Part shown: in pieces, positions 8,464-17,678 of the stretch
Layout: each line of letters opens with the position of its first letter
How positions within the stretch are numbered: the stretch's first letter is position 1
NCBI RefSeq assembly: GCF_900129035.1
Contig: NZ_FQTW01000001.1
Coordinates: 186,001-250,000, forward strand
Source of the DNA: Psychroflexus salarius
GTDB taxonomy: Bacteria; Bacteroidota; Bacteroidia; Flavobacteriales; Flavobacteriaceae
Reading direction: 5' to 3'
Length of the DNA: 64,000 nt
Position numbers and translations under genes: made by a program
The notes under the pieces: model-generated
What the model saw: only the letters and a program-made list of their open reading frames with translations
Database searches by the model: none
Told to the model about the DNA's origin: nothing

Positions 8464-9267
8464 ATGAAATCTCTTTTAAGCACTGTATTAGTCAGTTTTG
8501 TTTTGTTAAGTTGTAACAACAACACATCAACTAAAAAATCATCAACTAATGAAGTTGAAAAGACTTCAGTTGAAGTTATTCAAGAAAAAAACACCTCTTC
8601 AGTTGACATTAAACCAGTTTCACATGCTAGTTTCGTTTTAAAATCTACAGAACACCAGTTTTTTGTAGATCCTGTTAATGCAGAAGCTTTCGCTCAATTT
8701 TCAAATCCAGATTATATTTTAATCACCGATATTCATGGTGACCATTTCAACCCGAAAAGCCTAGAAAACTTAAAAGGCAATGCCAACATCATTGCGCCGC
8801 AAGCTGTGTATGATTTAATGCCAGCAGATTTAAAAACAAGAACAAAAGTTTTAACTAATGGAGACACCTTAAGTTTGTCTTCTTCTACCCAGATTGAAGC
8901 CATCCCAATGTATAACACCACTAAAGGTCGATTAGATAAACACCCTAAAGGACGTGGTAATGGCTATGTGTTGAGCGTAAACGATTATAAAATTTATATT
9001 AGTGGCGATACCGAAGACATTAAAGAAATGAGAGCCTTAAAGAATATTGACCTAGCTTTAATTTGTATGAATTTACCCTACACGATGGATTTAAATCAAG
9101 CAGCTGATGCGGTATTAGAGTTTAAACCTAAAAAAGTCATGCCCTACCATTACAGAGGTCGCAAAAAAGGCGAAACTTATTACGAAGATGTTGAAGAATT
9201 TAAGTCTATTGTGACAAAAAAAGATAACTCTATTGAAGTTGAATTGTTAGATTGGTATGCCATTTAA
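8464..9267 (+). CDS. Lipoprotein metallo-beta-lactamase-fold hydrolase
   Basis: 267 residues with a lipoprotein signal peptide (lipobox LLSC, C17) and a serine/lysine-rich linker to about residue 48. The rest is a metallo-beta-lactamase fold of the UlaG/YtnP-like kind: DIHGDHF supplies part of the HxHxDH zinc site (first position Asp), ISGDTED the bridging aspartate, and PYHYRG a late metal histidine. Members hydrolyse varied esters, lactones or phosphodiesters; the substrate is unknown. The location is predicted to be membrane-tethered in the periplasm. The replaced first histidine may reduce activity. It is followed by a strong hairpin terminator at 9297. Confidence 0.8.
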   Translation: MKSLLSTVLVSFVLLSCNNNTSTKKSSTNEVEKTSVEVIQEKNTSSVDIKPVSHASFVLKSTEHQFFVDPVNAEAFAQFSNPDYILITDIHGDHFNPKSLENLKGNANIIAPQAVYDLMPADLKTRTKVLTNGDTLSLSSSTQIEAIPMYNTTKGRLDKHPKGRGNGYVLSVNDYKIYISGDTEDIKEMRALKNIDLALICMNLPYTMDLNQAADAVLEFKPKKVMPYHYRGRKKGETYYEDVEEFKSIVTKKDNSIEVELLDWYAI

Positions 9268-9296
9268 GTGAAAGAAGTTTGATTTATTTTTTCATG

Positions 9297-9343
9297 AAAC
9301 CGAGTTTAAGTTACTTACAACTAGTAATTTAAACTCGGTTTTC
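9297..9343 (+). terminator. Intrinsic terminator after the lipoprotein hydrolase
   Basis: The arms AAACCGAGTTTAA and TTTAAACTCGGTTT form a long stem, extended by TTACT / AGTAA around the loop and followed by TTTTCTCTT. It lies 30 bases after the stop codon at 9267. Confidence 0.75.
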
Positions 9344-9359
9344 TCTTAATGTTAATTGA

Positions 9360-9387
9360 TTATTATTATTGTATACAGTAATAATAA
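9360..9387. repeat. 28-base near-perfect palindrome upstream of a lipoprotein gene
   Basis: TTATTATTA and TAATAATAA flank a palindromic core TGTATACA with a single T/G mismatch pair. A second perfect dyad, ATCTTT-AC-AAAGAT, lies at 9430-9443, 22 bases before the next start codon. Neither is followed by a T-tract in the sense needed for termination, so they are candidate protein-binding sites in the promoter region of the gene at 9465. Highly AT-rich DNA makes chance palindromes more likely. Confidence 0.35.
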
Positions 9388-9464
9388 AAAAATCCTGTGC
9401 TAAACTCATTATATCCAAAGTTTATAAACATCTTTACAAAGATTTATAACTACAAGTTTACACT

Positions 9465-10037
9465 ATGAAAAAACTAAATTTAATTATTGGCTTGCTTACT
9501 TTAATTACAATGCTTTCGTGTTCTTCAGATGATGACAGTCAAAACGAAATAATAACAACAGCATCTGAATTTTCTATTAATGGCACAAATTATTCTATTT
9601 CAAACGGTTTTATATTATCTTCATTTGATGCTACAAATAATAGCCGACATGCCATTTACCTTCTCAATGGAACAATATTAAATAACGAATGGTATGGTGC
9701 AGGATGTGATTTCTCGAATAATTTAACGCAAGGCGTCATTTTTAATATCACTTCAAGTTCTCAAACTGAATTAGCAGAAGGCACTTATAACTATGAATTA
9801 TCTACAAATGAGGCTTCTTTAAACGAGACCAATATTTCTACAAATATTGTTGTGGAAAACAACTGTATAATAAGCTTAAATGATATTGATGAAGACCAAA
9901 TCAATTCTGGAAGCATAACAGTTGAACGCCTCAATAATAGTTACACATTAACATTCTCGTTTATGACGACTGATTTCGGAACGATTAGCGGAAGTTATCA
10001 AGGAGAACTTCAACTAACCCAAGATTTATCAGACTAA
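9465..10037 (+). CDS. Hypothetical lipoprotein
   Basis: 190 residues. The lipoprotein signal peptide ends in MLSC (C19) and is followed by SSDDDSQNE, the acidic S/D stretch after cysteine that Bacteroidota often use as a surface lipoprotein export signal. The remainder is beta-rich, with repeated serine, threonine and asparagine and a single later cysteine pair, and resembles small flavobacterial lipoproteins of unknown function. It stands alone between a terminator-bounded hydrolase gene and an opposing gene. No catalytic motif is visible. Confidence 0.7.
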   Translation: MKKLNLIIGLLTLITMLSCSSDDDSQNEIITTASEFSINGTNYSISNGFILSSFDATNNSRHAIYLLNGTILNNEWYGAGCDFSNNLTQGVIFNITSSSQTELAEGTYNYELSTNEASLNETNISTNIVVENNCIISLNDIDEDQINSGSITVERLNNSYTLTFSFMTTDFGTISGSYQGELQLTQDLSD

Positions 10038-10194
10038 ACATTATTGTCGTGTTAAATACTATTGAAGTACCTGACAAATAGCGTTTAAAAATTACAATGT
10101 AAAACCTTTATTAACTAACAAATCAGTATAGCTGATTTCGATTATTCTAGTTTTATTTGTAACGATTTAAGTTAGACTAAAACATCTTTGTTAA

Positions 10195-10827
10195 CTATTC
10201 AAGCTTTACTAAACCATTTAACAAAGTTTCAGAAATTGGTCTGTAAGACACCATTAAATTTTGAGCCGTGTAGGTAATTAGCTGGACTGTACCCGTTTCA
10301 TTTGAATAATAATAACCGTAATATGAAAACTTTATGCCTTGCATAGTGCCGTCCATTTGAAGCAATAAGACTTTTATTCCATTTACATTTCTATATTCCT
10401 GCTTAACAATCTTCAAGTCTGGAGCTACCTCTTGGCCATTTTCTAAAGCAATTACTTTCATGGTTTCAAGCGGAATTTCAAGTTTTTCTGAGATGAGCAT
10501 TCCAAAAATATCTTCCTGTTTATGTTGAAATTCATACTCAGCTTCTGTATTAGCTTCTGCTTTTTTAAAACTCCATTGCTTAGGGTTAAGGTAAACGCCA
10601 ATATCAGCTTTTCTGCTCTTAACTAAAAAATTTGAAGCTTCATCTTTAGTAAAAACTTCAGGGTTAAGCGCAATTTCTTTAACATCATTCGCACTTTGGT
10701 CTTCATAAACCCATGTGCCGTCATTGTAAAGCAAGACCGTTTCTCCTGTTTCTGTCACTACTTTAGACTGTGCAAGCAGATTTAAAGTAAAGAAAAAGGC
10801 AATTATTGAATAAGACTTATAGTTCAT
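10195..10827 (-). CDS. Exported hypothetical protein with SH3-like N-terminal motif
   Basis: 210 residues from the ATG at 10827. The reading frame stays open to a TTG at 10863, but that start would lie inside the rpsA terminator hairpin and would bury the signal peptide, so the ATG giving MNYKSYSIIAFFF is preferred. The signal peptide ends near LLAQ. The segment after it (VVTETGETVLLYNDGTWVYE) is a short motif seen at the N terminus of many exported flavobacterial proteins. The rest has no recognised catalytic residues. It follows rpsA on the same strand but is separated by a terminator, so it is probably an independent unit. Confidence 0.65.
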   Translation of the reverse strand: MNYKSYSIIAFFFTLNLLAQSKVVTETGETVLLYNDGTWVYEDQSANDVKEIALNPEVFTKDEASNFLVKSRKADIGVYLNPKQWSFKKAEANTEAEYEFQHKQEDIFGMLISEKLEIPLETMKVIALENGQEVAPDLKIVKQEYRNVNGIKVLLLQMDGTMQGIKFSYYGYYYSNETGTVQLITYTAQNLMVSYRPISETLLNGLVKLE

Positions 10828-10845
10828 CTGAAAATTTTTGTTAAA

Positions 10846-10876
10846 AATAAAAAAGCCTCTCAATATGAGAGGCTTT
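10846..10876 (-). terminator. rpsA intrinsic terminator
   Basis: On the minus strand the arms AAAGCCTCTC and GAGAGGCTTT pair around a five-base loop, followed by a T-rich run. It begins 25 bases after the rpsA stop codon. Confidence 0.85.
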
Positions 10877-10900
10877 ATGTAAACAATTAATAGAAAAAAA

Positions 10901-12727
10901 TTACTTTCCTTCCATTTTATCTTTTAAAGCTTGTAGTTCAGCATTTGCATCACCTAAAGTTGTTTTGTTATCTTCTTCTTTAGATTTTTTCTGTGCTTGT
11001 TTTACAATCTTTTGCTCTTCTTCTTTATGAATAGCTGTATGTGAAGCAACTACACGCTTAAATTCTTTATTGAATTCAATTACAACAAATTCAGCTGTTT
11101 CACCTTTAGATAGTTTAGACTCGTCTTCTTTAATCAAATGACGTGATGGTACAAAAGCCGTTACATCAGTGTTAAATTTAACGGTTGCTCCTTTATCTAC
11201 AATATCTGTAATTTCAGCCGTATGTTTAGTTCCAACGGCAAACTCCTCAGCATATTTGTCCCAAGGATTAACTTCTGTTTGCTTGTGACCTAAACTTAGT
11301 TTGCGTCCTTCAACATCTAATTCAAGAACAACAACATCTAACTTATCACCTACTTTACAGAATTCTGATGGATGCTTGATTTTTTTAGTCCAAGATAAAT
11401 CTGAAATATAAATTAAGCCATCAATACCTTCTTCAAGTTCAACAAACACACCAAAGTTTGTAAAGTTTCTTACTTCACCTGTGTGCTTAGAACCAACTGG
11501 GTATTTAGAAGTAATATCGGTCCATGGATCTGGTGTTAATTGCTTAATACCAAGCGACATTTTACGCTCTTCGCGGTCTAAAGTTAAAATTTTAGCTTCA
11601 ACTTCGTCACCAACATTTACAAAGTCTTGTGCAGAACGTAAGTGTGTACTCCATGACATTTCTGAAACGTGAATTAAGCCTTCAACGCCTTCTTCAACTT
11701 CAATAAATGCACCATAATCAGCAATAACAGTTACTTTACCTTTAACATTATCACCTATTTTAAGACTTTCATCTAAAGCTTCCCAAGGATGTTTGCTTAA
11801 TTGTTTTAAACCAAGTTGAATTCTTGTTTTATCTTCGTCGAAGTCTAAGATTACCACATTTAAAGTTTGGTCTAACTCAACCACTTCGTTAGGGTGATTA
11901 ATTCTAGACCAAGATAGGTCTGTGATATGAACTAATCCATCTACACCACCAAGGTCAACAAACACGCCATAAGATGTGATGTTTTTAACAACACCTTCTA
12001 AAACTTGTCCTTTTTCTAATTGACCGATGATTTCTTTCTTCTGCTCTTCAATATCAGCTTCAATAAGCGCTTTGTGAGAAACAACAACGTTTTTGAATTC
12101 GTGGTTAATTTTAACCACTTTAAACTCCATATTCTTACCTACGTAAGCATCGTAATCTCTAATTGGCTTAACATCAATTTGCGAACCAGGTAAGAATGCT
12201 TCAATGCCAAAGACATCTACAATCATACCACCTTTAGTTCTACATTTTACAGAACCGTTAACGACAGTGCCATCTTCTTGCGCTTTGTTAACACGTTCCC
12301 AAGCTCTAATCACACGAGCTTTACGGTGAGATAAAATAAGTTGACCTTCTTCGTCTTCACGAACATCAATCAATACATCTACTTTATCACCTTCTTTTAA
12401 GTCAGGATTATATCTAAATTCGTTTAACGAAATAACACCTTCACTTTTAGCGTTAATGTCGATAATAGCATCCTGATCTGTAATTTTAATTACAGTACCT
12501 TCAACAACTTCATTATGAAGTGTATCTACAAAGTTTTCTTCAACTAGCTTTTCAAACTGGTCTAATTGTTCATCTGCCACTTCATCAATACCTTCTTCGT
12601 ATTTGTGCCAGTTAAAATCTTCTAGAAATTGTTGAGGATTTTGTTGTTGTTCAGAAGCTTGCAAAGTTTGCTTTTCTTCTGTTTGAGCAACGTCTTGTTG
12701 CTTTTCGGTGTTTTTAGCTTCAGCCAT
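10901..12727 (-). CDS. rpsA: 30S ribosomal protein S1
   Basis: 608 residues, the usual length for Bacteroidota S1. After an acidic/glutamine-rich N-terminal extension (about 1-60) come successive S1 RNA-binding domains, recognisable by repeated patterns such as GVFVDLGGVDGLVHITDLSW, GAFIEVEEGVEGLIHVSEMSW and GVFVELEEGIDGLIYISDLSW, ending in a lysine/glutamate-rich tail. S1 binds mRNA on the small subunit and helps initiation, which matters in a phylum that relies little on Shine-Dalgarno pairing. It lies downstream of cmk, the same cmk-rpsA neighbourhood as in many bacteria, but has its own strong promoter and a leader of about 110 bases with two alternative hairpins, suggesting separate, perhaps autogenous, control. 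Confidence 0.97.
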   Translation of the reverse strand: MAEAKNTEKQQDVAQTEEKQTLQASEQQQNPQQFLEDFNWHKYEEGIDEVADEQLDQFEKLVEENFVDTLHNEVVEGTVIKITDQDAIIDINAKSEGVISLNEFRYNPDLKEGDKVDVLIDVREDEEGQLILSHRKARVIRAWERVNKAQEDGTVVNGSVKCRTKGGMIVDVFGIEAFLPGSQIDVKPIRDYDAYVGKNMEFKVVKINHEFKNVVVSHKALIEADIEEQKKEIIGQLEKGQVLEGVVKNITSYGVFVDLGGVDGLVHITDLSWSRINHPNEVVELDQTLNVVILDFDEDKTRIQLGLKQLSKHPWEALDESLKIGDNVKGKVTVIADYGAFIEVEEGVEGLIHVSEMSWSTHLRSAQDFVNVGDEVEAKILTLDREERKMSLGIKQLTPDPWTDITSKYPVGSKHTGEVRNFTNFGVFVELEEGIDGLIYISDLSWTKKIKHPSEFCKVGDKLDVVVLELDVEGRKLSLGHKQTEVNPWDKYAEEFAVGTKHTAEITDIVDKGATVKFNTDVTAFVPSRHLIKEDESKLSKGETAEFVVIEFNKEFKRVVASHTAIHKEEEQKIVKQAQKKSKEEDNKTTLGDANAELQALKDKMEGK

Positions 12728-12747
12728 ATGCTGATTTAAAATTTGTA

Positions 12748-12794
12748 TTCTGTTAATCCAAAAACTTGAAGCAAATTAACAGAAGTTGTTAATT
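12748..12794 (-). promoter_or_regulatory. rpsA leader with two mutually exclusive hairpins
   Basis: Plus-strand coordinates. Hairpin A uses AATTAACA (12774-12781) and TGTTAATT (12787-12794) around a five-base loop. Hairpin B uses TTCTGTTAAT (12748-12757) and ATTAACAGAA (12775-12784) around a 17-base loop. Both need the segment 12775-12781, so they cannot form together. In the transcript, A forms first and B lies about 20 bases before the start codon. Ribosomal protein S1 is autogenously controlled in other bacteria, so a translational switch is a reasonable inference, but no family match is claimed. Confidence 0.5.
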
Positions 12795-12845
12795 GATTTG
12801 TTTTAAATAACTTAAGGTTGTTTTTGTTTGCGACCAAAAGTTTTG

Positions 12846-12876
12846 CAAAAATATGATTTATATTTTGATTATCAAA
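12846..12876 (-). promoter_or_regulatory. rpsA promoter (Bacteroidota consensus)
   Basis: On the minus strand TTTG (12873-12876) is followed after exactly 19 bases by TATTTTTG (12846-12853), matching the Bacteroidota sigma-ABfr/RpoD form TTG-N19-TAnnTTTG. Transcription would begin near 12840, giving a leader of about 110 bases. Confidence 0.75.
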
Positions 12877-12896
12877 ACATTAGCTAAAAACATCAA

Positions 12897-13589
12897 CTAA
12901 TGTGCTGTTATGCGTTCTTGAGCAAGTTGAAGTATTTGCGAAAATTGCGCTTCTGGACTAAGATTAGTGTTATCTATAAGTATGGCGTCTTCAGTCTTTA
13001 TCAATGGGGAGACACTTCGCGTTGAGTCGATTTGGTCGCGCTCTATCACATTGTCTAAAACTTCTTGATAAGTAACTTGTTGCTGTTTGCTTTTAATTTC
13101 TTTAAATCTACGTTGTGCCCTAGCCTCAGCGCTTGCTGTCATAAAAAGTTTTAATTCAGCATCAGGAAACACAACACTGCCAATATCACGACCGTCCATT
13201 ACAATACCACCATTTTTGCCCATTTCTTGTTGAATTTCAACTAATTTTGAGCGCACCTGAGGTAATTTAGCTACTGTACTAACTTTATTCGAAACTGCCA
13301 TACTGCGAATTGCATCTTCTACATTTTCACCATTCAATAAAATGTAGCTTTTTTGGGTCTCTTGATTAAAATCAAAGCTGATACTAATTTCATCGAGTTG
13401 CGTTAATAAGTCTTCAGTTTGTAATTGAGCGTCTTCAAACCAATTATTTTGCATCGCAAAATAGGTAACAGCTCGATACATGGCGCCTGTATCTACATAA
13501 GTATAATTAAGCGCTTTGGCGAGTTGCTTAGCAACCGTAGATTTTCCTGTAGATGAATGACCATCTATAGCAATTGTAATGTCTTTCAT
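12897..13589 (-). CDS. cmk: Cytidylate kinase
   Basis: 230 residues. Phosphorylates CMP and dCMP to the diphosphates using ATP in the cytoplasm. The Walker A loop GHSSTGKST is at residues 10-18, followed by the CMP-binding segment YVDTGAMYRAVTY and the conserved VMDGRDIGSVVFPDA and RAQRRFKE (lid) segments. Length is normal for the family. It starts 3 bases after the stop of the PgpH-like gene and sits upstream of rpsA, so it is probably cotranscribed with the former. Confidence 0.95.
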   Translation of the reverse strand: MKDITIAIDGHSSTGKSTVAKQLAKALNYTYVDTGAMYRAVTYFAMQNNWFEDAQLQTEDLLTQLDEISISFDFNQETQKSYILLNGENVEDAIRSMAVSNKVSTVAKLPQVRSKLVEIQQEMGKNGGIVMDGRDIGSVVFPDAELKLFMTASAEARAQRRFKEIKSKQQQVTYQEVLDNVIERDQIDSTRSVSPLIKTEDAILIDNTNLSPEAQFSQILQLAQERITAH

Positions 13590-13592
13590 AAT

Positions 13593-15635
13593 TTAATCGG
13601 GATATTCTATGCGTAGGTGATAGATGTTATTCAACTTTGCTTTTAGTATTTTTTTAATGAGTTGAATGTCTTTAAAAGTAATATTCGCATTTTCAAACTG
13701 GTCATCTTCAATTTGCTTATTAATAATTTTTTCAACAAACTCATCTATTAGGTTCGTGTTTGGTGATTTTAAGCTTTTGCTAGCAGCTTCTACGCTATCA
13801 CACATCATTAAAATAGCGGTTTCTTTACTGTAAGGTTTTGGTCCTGGATAGGTAAAATCTTTACTATCAATATTTACATCTTCTGGTGCTTCTTGTTGCG
13901 CCTTTTGATAAAAATAATAGACGGTTGTTGTGCCATGATGCGTTCTAATAAAATCGATAATTCGGTCTGGTAAATTATTTTTCTTAGCATACTCAATACC
14001 TTCAAGTCGGTGATCAATAATAATTTGAGCGCTTTCTTGAGGTGAAAGCTCATCATGAGGCGTGATATTAGTTGTTTGATTTTCGGTAAAGTAAATTGGG
14101 TTTTTCATTTTACCAATATCATGGTATAAAGCACCAACGCGAACCAAGAGTGCGTTTGCGCCTATTTCATTTGCAGCCGCTTCAGCTAAGTTAGCTACGT
14201 TTAAGGAGTGATGAAAAGTTCCTGGCGCTACATTGGCTAATTCTTTTAGTAACCTAGAATTGGTATCTGTTAATTCAAGCAGTGATAAATCTGAAACTAA
14301 TCTGAAGATTTTTTCATAAGTATAAATAAGTGGTTGCACAAATAGTAATCCAACACCACTGAGTATAAAGTAGATAAAGTTGTTATAATCTATCGATTGA
14401 AAATCGGCTTCTTGAATCATACTAAAAGCTAGATATGAAAACATATAAACCCCAGTAATTTGAGCTACTGAAATAAACAGGTTGGCGCGTTTATAAAGTT
14501 CAGAAACCGTTAAAATAGTAACGATTCCTGCACTTATTTGCAAAAACATATATTCAAAACTATTTGGGACAACAAAACCTAAAATTAGTACTGTTATAAC
14601 ATGAGAAAATAAGCCTAAACGAGCGTCAAAAAAAGCCTTTAAGGTTAAAGGCAAAATACAAAGTGGCACGATATAAACATACTTGTAACCAATTTTCATA
14701 ACCACTAAGGTTAAAAAAACCATGAACAATATATTGAAGAAAATAAAGGTCAGCTTATTGTTATTTTCATAAATATCTTGTCTATATTGATATAAAAATA
14801 AAAGTAGCATTAGTAAGGCTAAAGCCACTAAGAGTGAATAGCCAGATAAAATCATGATATAGCTCGTTGAGTCTAAATCTTCAGATTGATACTCCGATTT
14901 AAGCGATTGAAGAATACGCAGTTTTTCACCCTCGATAATCTCGCCTTTTGCAATAATTTTACTTCCTTTTGAAACACTACCGCGCGTGGGAGAAATATTA
15001 GCAATTTCAGAGTTAATCAATTTATCATTAAAGGCTTGATCATAAGCAACATTAGGTTCAAGTAAATCATAAAAAAAGGACTTTAAAACAGTCTGCGTCG
15101 TTTGGTTTAAAGTATCTAAAGTTGAATTTAAAAAAAGATTTAAAGCGTCTTGATTAATTAAATTACCGTATGTAGTTTCTTGAACTTTATTAGCTCTTTT
15201 TAAATAAATTAAATCCTTATTATTTAAACGTTTAGACTCACTAATTAAACCTCTACTATAAATACTATCTAATAGGCTTTGAATCAAATTATCACTTATC
15301 GTATTTTGAATTAAAGAGTCTACTTCTGTATTAGATTTGGTCTTCCAACTTCGAAGAATATTTGATGCGGTAGCTTGATCAAAAACATAATAAGGAATAT
15401 GAGTAGACTGCACTTCAATTTTTTCAGCCTCTAATTCTTCATCTGATTTTAATATCGGAAAATCGAATGGCGCGTACAGATTTTCATATTGCCAAGGTTT
15501 ATTTTTTATAATTTCATATTTAAATTTTCCTTGCGTTGGAAAAAAATAAACAATTAAAAAAACACTCAATAAAAACAAGAAAATCTTGTAAATTAATGAC
15601 TGCTTTTTATATAAAAAATCTAAGATTTTATTCAT
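13593..15635 (-). CDS. PgpH-like 7TM HD-domain phosphohydrolase (probable c-di-AMP phosphodiesterase)
   Basis: 680 residues. One N-terminal membrane helix (about 15-32), an extracytoplasmic region (about 33-255, 7TMR-HDED type), about seven further membrane helices (about 258-440) and a cytoplasmic HD domain. The HD site reads FHHSLNVANLAEAA ... ALYHDIGK ... IIIDHRLEG ... RTHHGT. Proteins of this build (PgpH) degrade cyclic di-AMP in Firmicutes and are also widespread in Bacteroidota; that activity here is from family knowledge. Its end is directly joined to cmk. Length and domain order are complete. Confidence 0.85.
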   Translation of the reverse strand: MNKILDFLYKKQSLIYKIFLFLLSVFLIVYFFPTQGKFKYEIIKNKPWQYENLYAPFDFPILKSDEELEAEKIEVQSTHIPYYVFDQATASNILRSWKTKSNTEVDSLIQNTISDNLIQSLLDSIYSRGLISESKRLNNKDLIYLKRANKVQETTYGNLINQDALNLFLNSTLDTLNQTTQTVLKSFFYDLLEPNVAYDQAFNDKLINSEIANISPTRGSVSKGSKIIAKGEIIEGEKLRILQSLKSEYQSEDLDSTSYIMILSGYSLLVALALLMLLLFLYQYRQDIYENNNKLTFIFFNILFMVFLTLVVMKIGYKYVYIVPLCILPLTLKAFFDARLGLFSHVITVLILGFVVPNSFEYMFLQISAGIVTILTVSELYKRANLFISVAQITGVYMFSYLAFSMIQEADFQSIDYNNFIYFILSGVGLLFVQPLIYTYEKIFRLVSDLSLLELTDTNSRLLKELANVAPGTFHHSLNVANLAEAAANEIGANALLVRVGALYHDIGKMKNPIYFTENQTTNITPHDELSPQESAQIIIDHRLEGIEYAKKNNLPDRIIDFIRTHHGTTTVYYFYQKAQQEAPEDVNIDSKDFTYPGPKPYSKETAILMMCDSVEAASKSLKSPNTNLIDEFVEKIINKQIEDDQFENANITFKDIQLIKKILKAKLNNIYHLRIEYPD

Positions 15636-15729
15636 AAATCAAAATTAGAAAAAAAAACAGTGAACTAGTTTATAATTCGTTTGTTCTTTTAAAAATCATT
15701 ATTTTAGCGCCAATCAAAAAAATTAGAAC

Positions 15730-16905
15730 ATGAGTAAAGAAGTTGTTATTGTAAGTGCAGCTAGAACGCCAATAGGAAGTTTTCTAGGAAGTCTCTCAAG
15801 TATTCCAGCTACAAAACTTGGCGCCATAGCTATTAAAGGTGCTTTAGATAAAATAAATTTAAAACCAGAACTTGTTCAAGAAGTTTTGATGGGTAATGTA
15901 GTACAAGCTAATAATGGTCAAGCACCAGCTCGTCAAGCTGCCTTAGGCGCTGGAATTCCAGATTCAGTACCATGTACAACTGTTAATAAAGTTTGTGCAA
16001 GTGGTATGAAAACTGTTATGCAAGCAGCGCAAAGTATTGCCTTAGGTGATGCAGAAATTATTGTTGCTGGTGGAATGGAAAGCATGAGTCAAATACCACA
16101 TTACTTACACCTGAGAAAAGGCCAAAAGTTTGGCCCAGCACAAATGGTAGATGGGATGCAAAAAGACGGTTTAGTTGACGCCTACAACCAAGAAGCCATG
16201 GGAACTTGTGCCGATTTATGTGCAACTGAACATAACTTTAGCCGAGAAGATCAAGACGAATTTGCTATTGAATCTTATAAACGAAGTGCGAAAGCTTGGG
16301 AAGATGGAAAATTTGATGATGAAGTGGTTCCAGTTGAAGTGCCTCAACGTCGTGGCGAACCAATCGTTGTTAGTCGAGATGAAGAGTTTGAAAATATTAA
16401 GCTTGATAAAATACCTAAACTTAGACCTGCCTTTTCTAAAGATGGTACAGCAACGGCAGCTAACTCTTCTACAATAAACGATGGTGCTGGTGCTATGGTA
16501 TTAATGAGTCGTGAAAAAGCTGAAGAACTTGGTTTAAGAGTTTTAGCTACGGTAGCCGCTTATGCTGATGCTGCACAAGAACCAAAATGGTTTACGACTG
16601 CTCCAGCTAAGGCTTTACCGCTTGCACTTGACAAGGCTAATGTTTCAATTAAAGATGTTGATTATTTTGAGTTTAATGAAGCATTTTCGGTTGTTGGTTT
16701 AGCTAACATGAAAATCTTAGGTCTTAGTAACAAAAATGTTAATGTAAATGGTGGTGCCGTTTCGTTAGGTCATCCATTAGGCTGTTCAGGTGTTAGAATA
16801 TTAATTACACTACTCAACGTTTTACAACAAAACGATGCTAAAGTTGGTGCTGCAGCTATTTGTAATGGCGGTGGTGGTGCATCAGCAATGGTGCTTAAAC
16901 GATAA
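15730..16905 (+). CDS. Acetyl-CoA C-acetyltransferase (thiolase)
   Basis: 391 residues, the standard thiolase length. Condenses two acetyl-CoA, or cleaves acetoacetyl-CoA, in the cytoplasm. The acyl-accepting cysteine C89 lies in NKVCASGMK, the base H348 in GHPLGCSG and the second cysteine C378 in ICNGGGGASA; NEAFS is also present. Residue choice favours the short-chain biosynthetic type, but a role in beta-oxidation or amino acid breakdown cannot be excluded. A cell-wall hydrolase gene follows 15 bases later and may be cotranscribed. Confidence 0.92.
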   Translation: MSKEVVIVSAARTPIGSFLGSLSSIPATKLGAIAIKGALDKINLKPELVQEVLMGNVVQANNGQAPARQAALGAGIPDSVPCTTVNKVCASGMKTVMQAAQSIALGDAEIIVAGGMESMSQIPHYLHLRKGQKFGPAQMVDGMQKDGLVDAYNQEAMGTCADLCATEHNFSREDQDEFAIESYKRSAKAWEDGKFDDEVVPVEVPQRRGEPIVVSRDEEFENIKLDKIPKLRPAFSKDGTATAANSSTINDGAGAMVLMSREKAEELGLRVLATVAAYADAAQEPKWFTTAPAKALPLALDKANVSIKDVDYFEFNEAFSVVGLANMKILGLSNKNVNVNGGAVSLGHPLGCSGVRILITLLNVLQQNDAKVGAAAICNGGGGASAMVLKR

Positions 16906-16920
16906 TTTAAAATATAATCA

Positions 16921-17676
16921 ATGCAATACGGACTTTGCCACTTAAGTCTTGTTCCCGTAAGACTTGAACCACATGACACTTCTGAACTTGTTACCCAATT
17001 GCTTTATGGCGATTGTTTCAAAATTATAGATGAACGTAAAAAATGGTTTAAAATTCGTATTGCATTCGATTTATATGAAGGCTGGATTGATAAAAAACAA
17101 GCCAAAGTAATTTCAGAAAACAATTACCAAGAGTTTTCTACTCAGCAGCTTCACTCGGCTGATTTGGTAGACGTTATCACCTTACCATCTCGTCAAGCCC
17201 TAAGTATTTGCTTAGGATCTAATATAGCTGTTGCTGGTTTTTTAGACCATCAATTTGATGGTCAAACCATTACAAATGCTTCAAACGATCGAAATAAAAT
17301 TGCTGAAACTGCTTTAATGTATCTTAATGCTCCTTATTTATGGGGTGGAAAATCTCCTTTTGGGATTGATTGTAGCGGATTTACACAAATGGTCTATAAA
17401 ATTAATCAGCACCAATTGTATAGAGATGCATCACAACAAGCCAAGCAAGGTGAAACCTTATCTTTTATTGAAGAATCTCAACCAGGAGATTTGGCTTTTT
17501 TTGACAATCAAGAAGGCCATATTATTCATGTTGGTATAATTTTAGGCGATAACTATATTATTCATGCACATGGTCATGTGCGCATAGATCGCTTAGACCA
17601 TACTGGTATTTTTAACACAGATGCTCGACAATACTCACATCAACTTCGCGTGATTAAAAATTTATTAGGTGATTAG
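16921..17676 (+). CDS. NlpC/P60 peptidoglycan hydrolase with SH3 domains
   Basis: 251 residues. An N-terminal bacterial SH3 part (about 1-110) precedes an NlpC/P60 catalytic domain (about 125-245). The catalytic Cys is C151 in IDCSGFTQ, the His is H203 in IIHVGIIL and the third residue H215 in IIHAHG. Such enzymes cut gamma-D-glutamyl-diaminopimelate bonds in peptide stems. No signal peptide is visible at the N terminus (MQYGLCHLSLVPV), so export is unclear and a cytoplasmic muropeptide-recycling role like that of YkfC relatives is possible. Its stop lies only 2 bases from the stop of the converging gene at 17679, with no terminator between. Confidence 0.88.
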   Translation: MQYGLCHLSLVPVRLEPHDTSELVTQLLYGDCFKIIDERKKWFKIRIAFDLYEGWIDKKQAKVISENNYQEFSTQQLHSADLVDVITLPSRQALSICLGSNIAVAGFLDHQFDGQTITNASNDRNKIAETALMYLNAPYLWGGKSPFGIDCSGFTQMVYKINQHQLYRDASQQAKQGETLSFIEESQPGDLAFFDNQEGHIIHVGIILGDNYIIHAHGHVRIDRLDHTGIFNTDARQYSHQLRVIKNLLGD

Positions 17677-17678
17677 TC

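Noticed and set aside
10828-10863. Longer start for the exported hypothetical protein
   Set aside because: The TTG start would sit within the rpsA terminator hairpin and would place 12 residues before the signal peptide.
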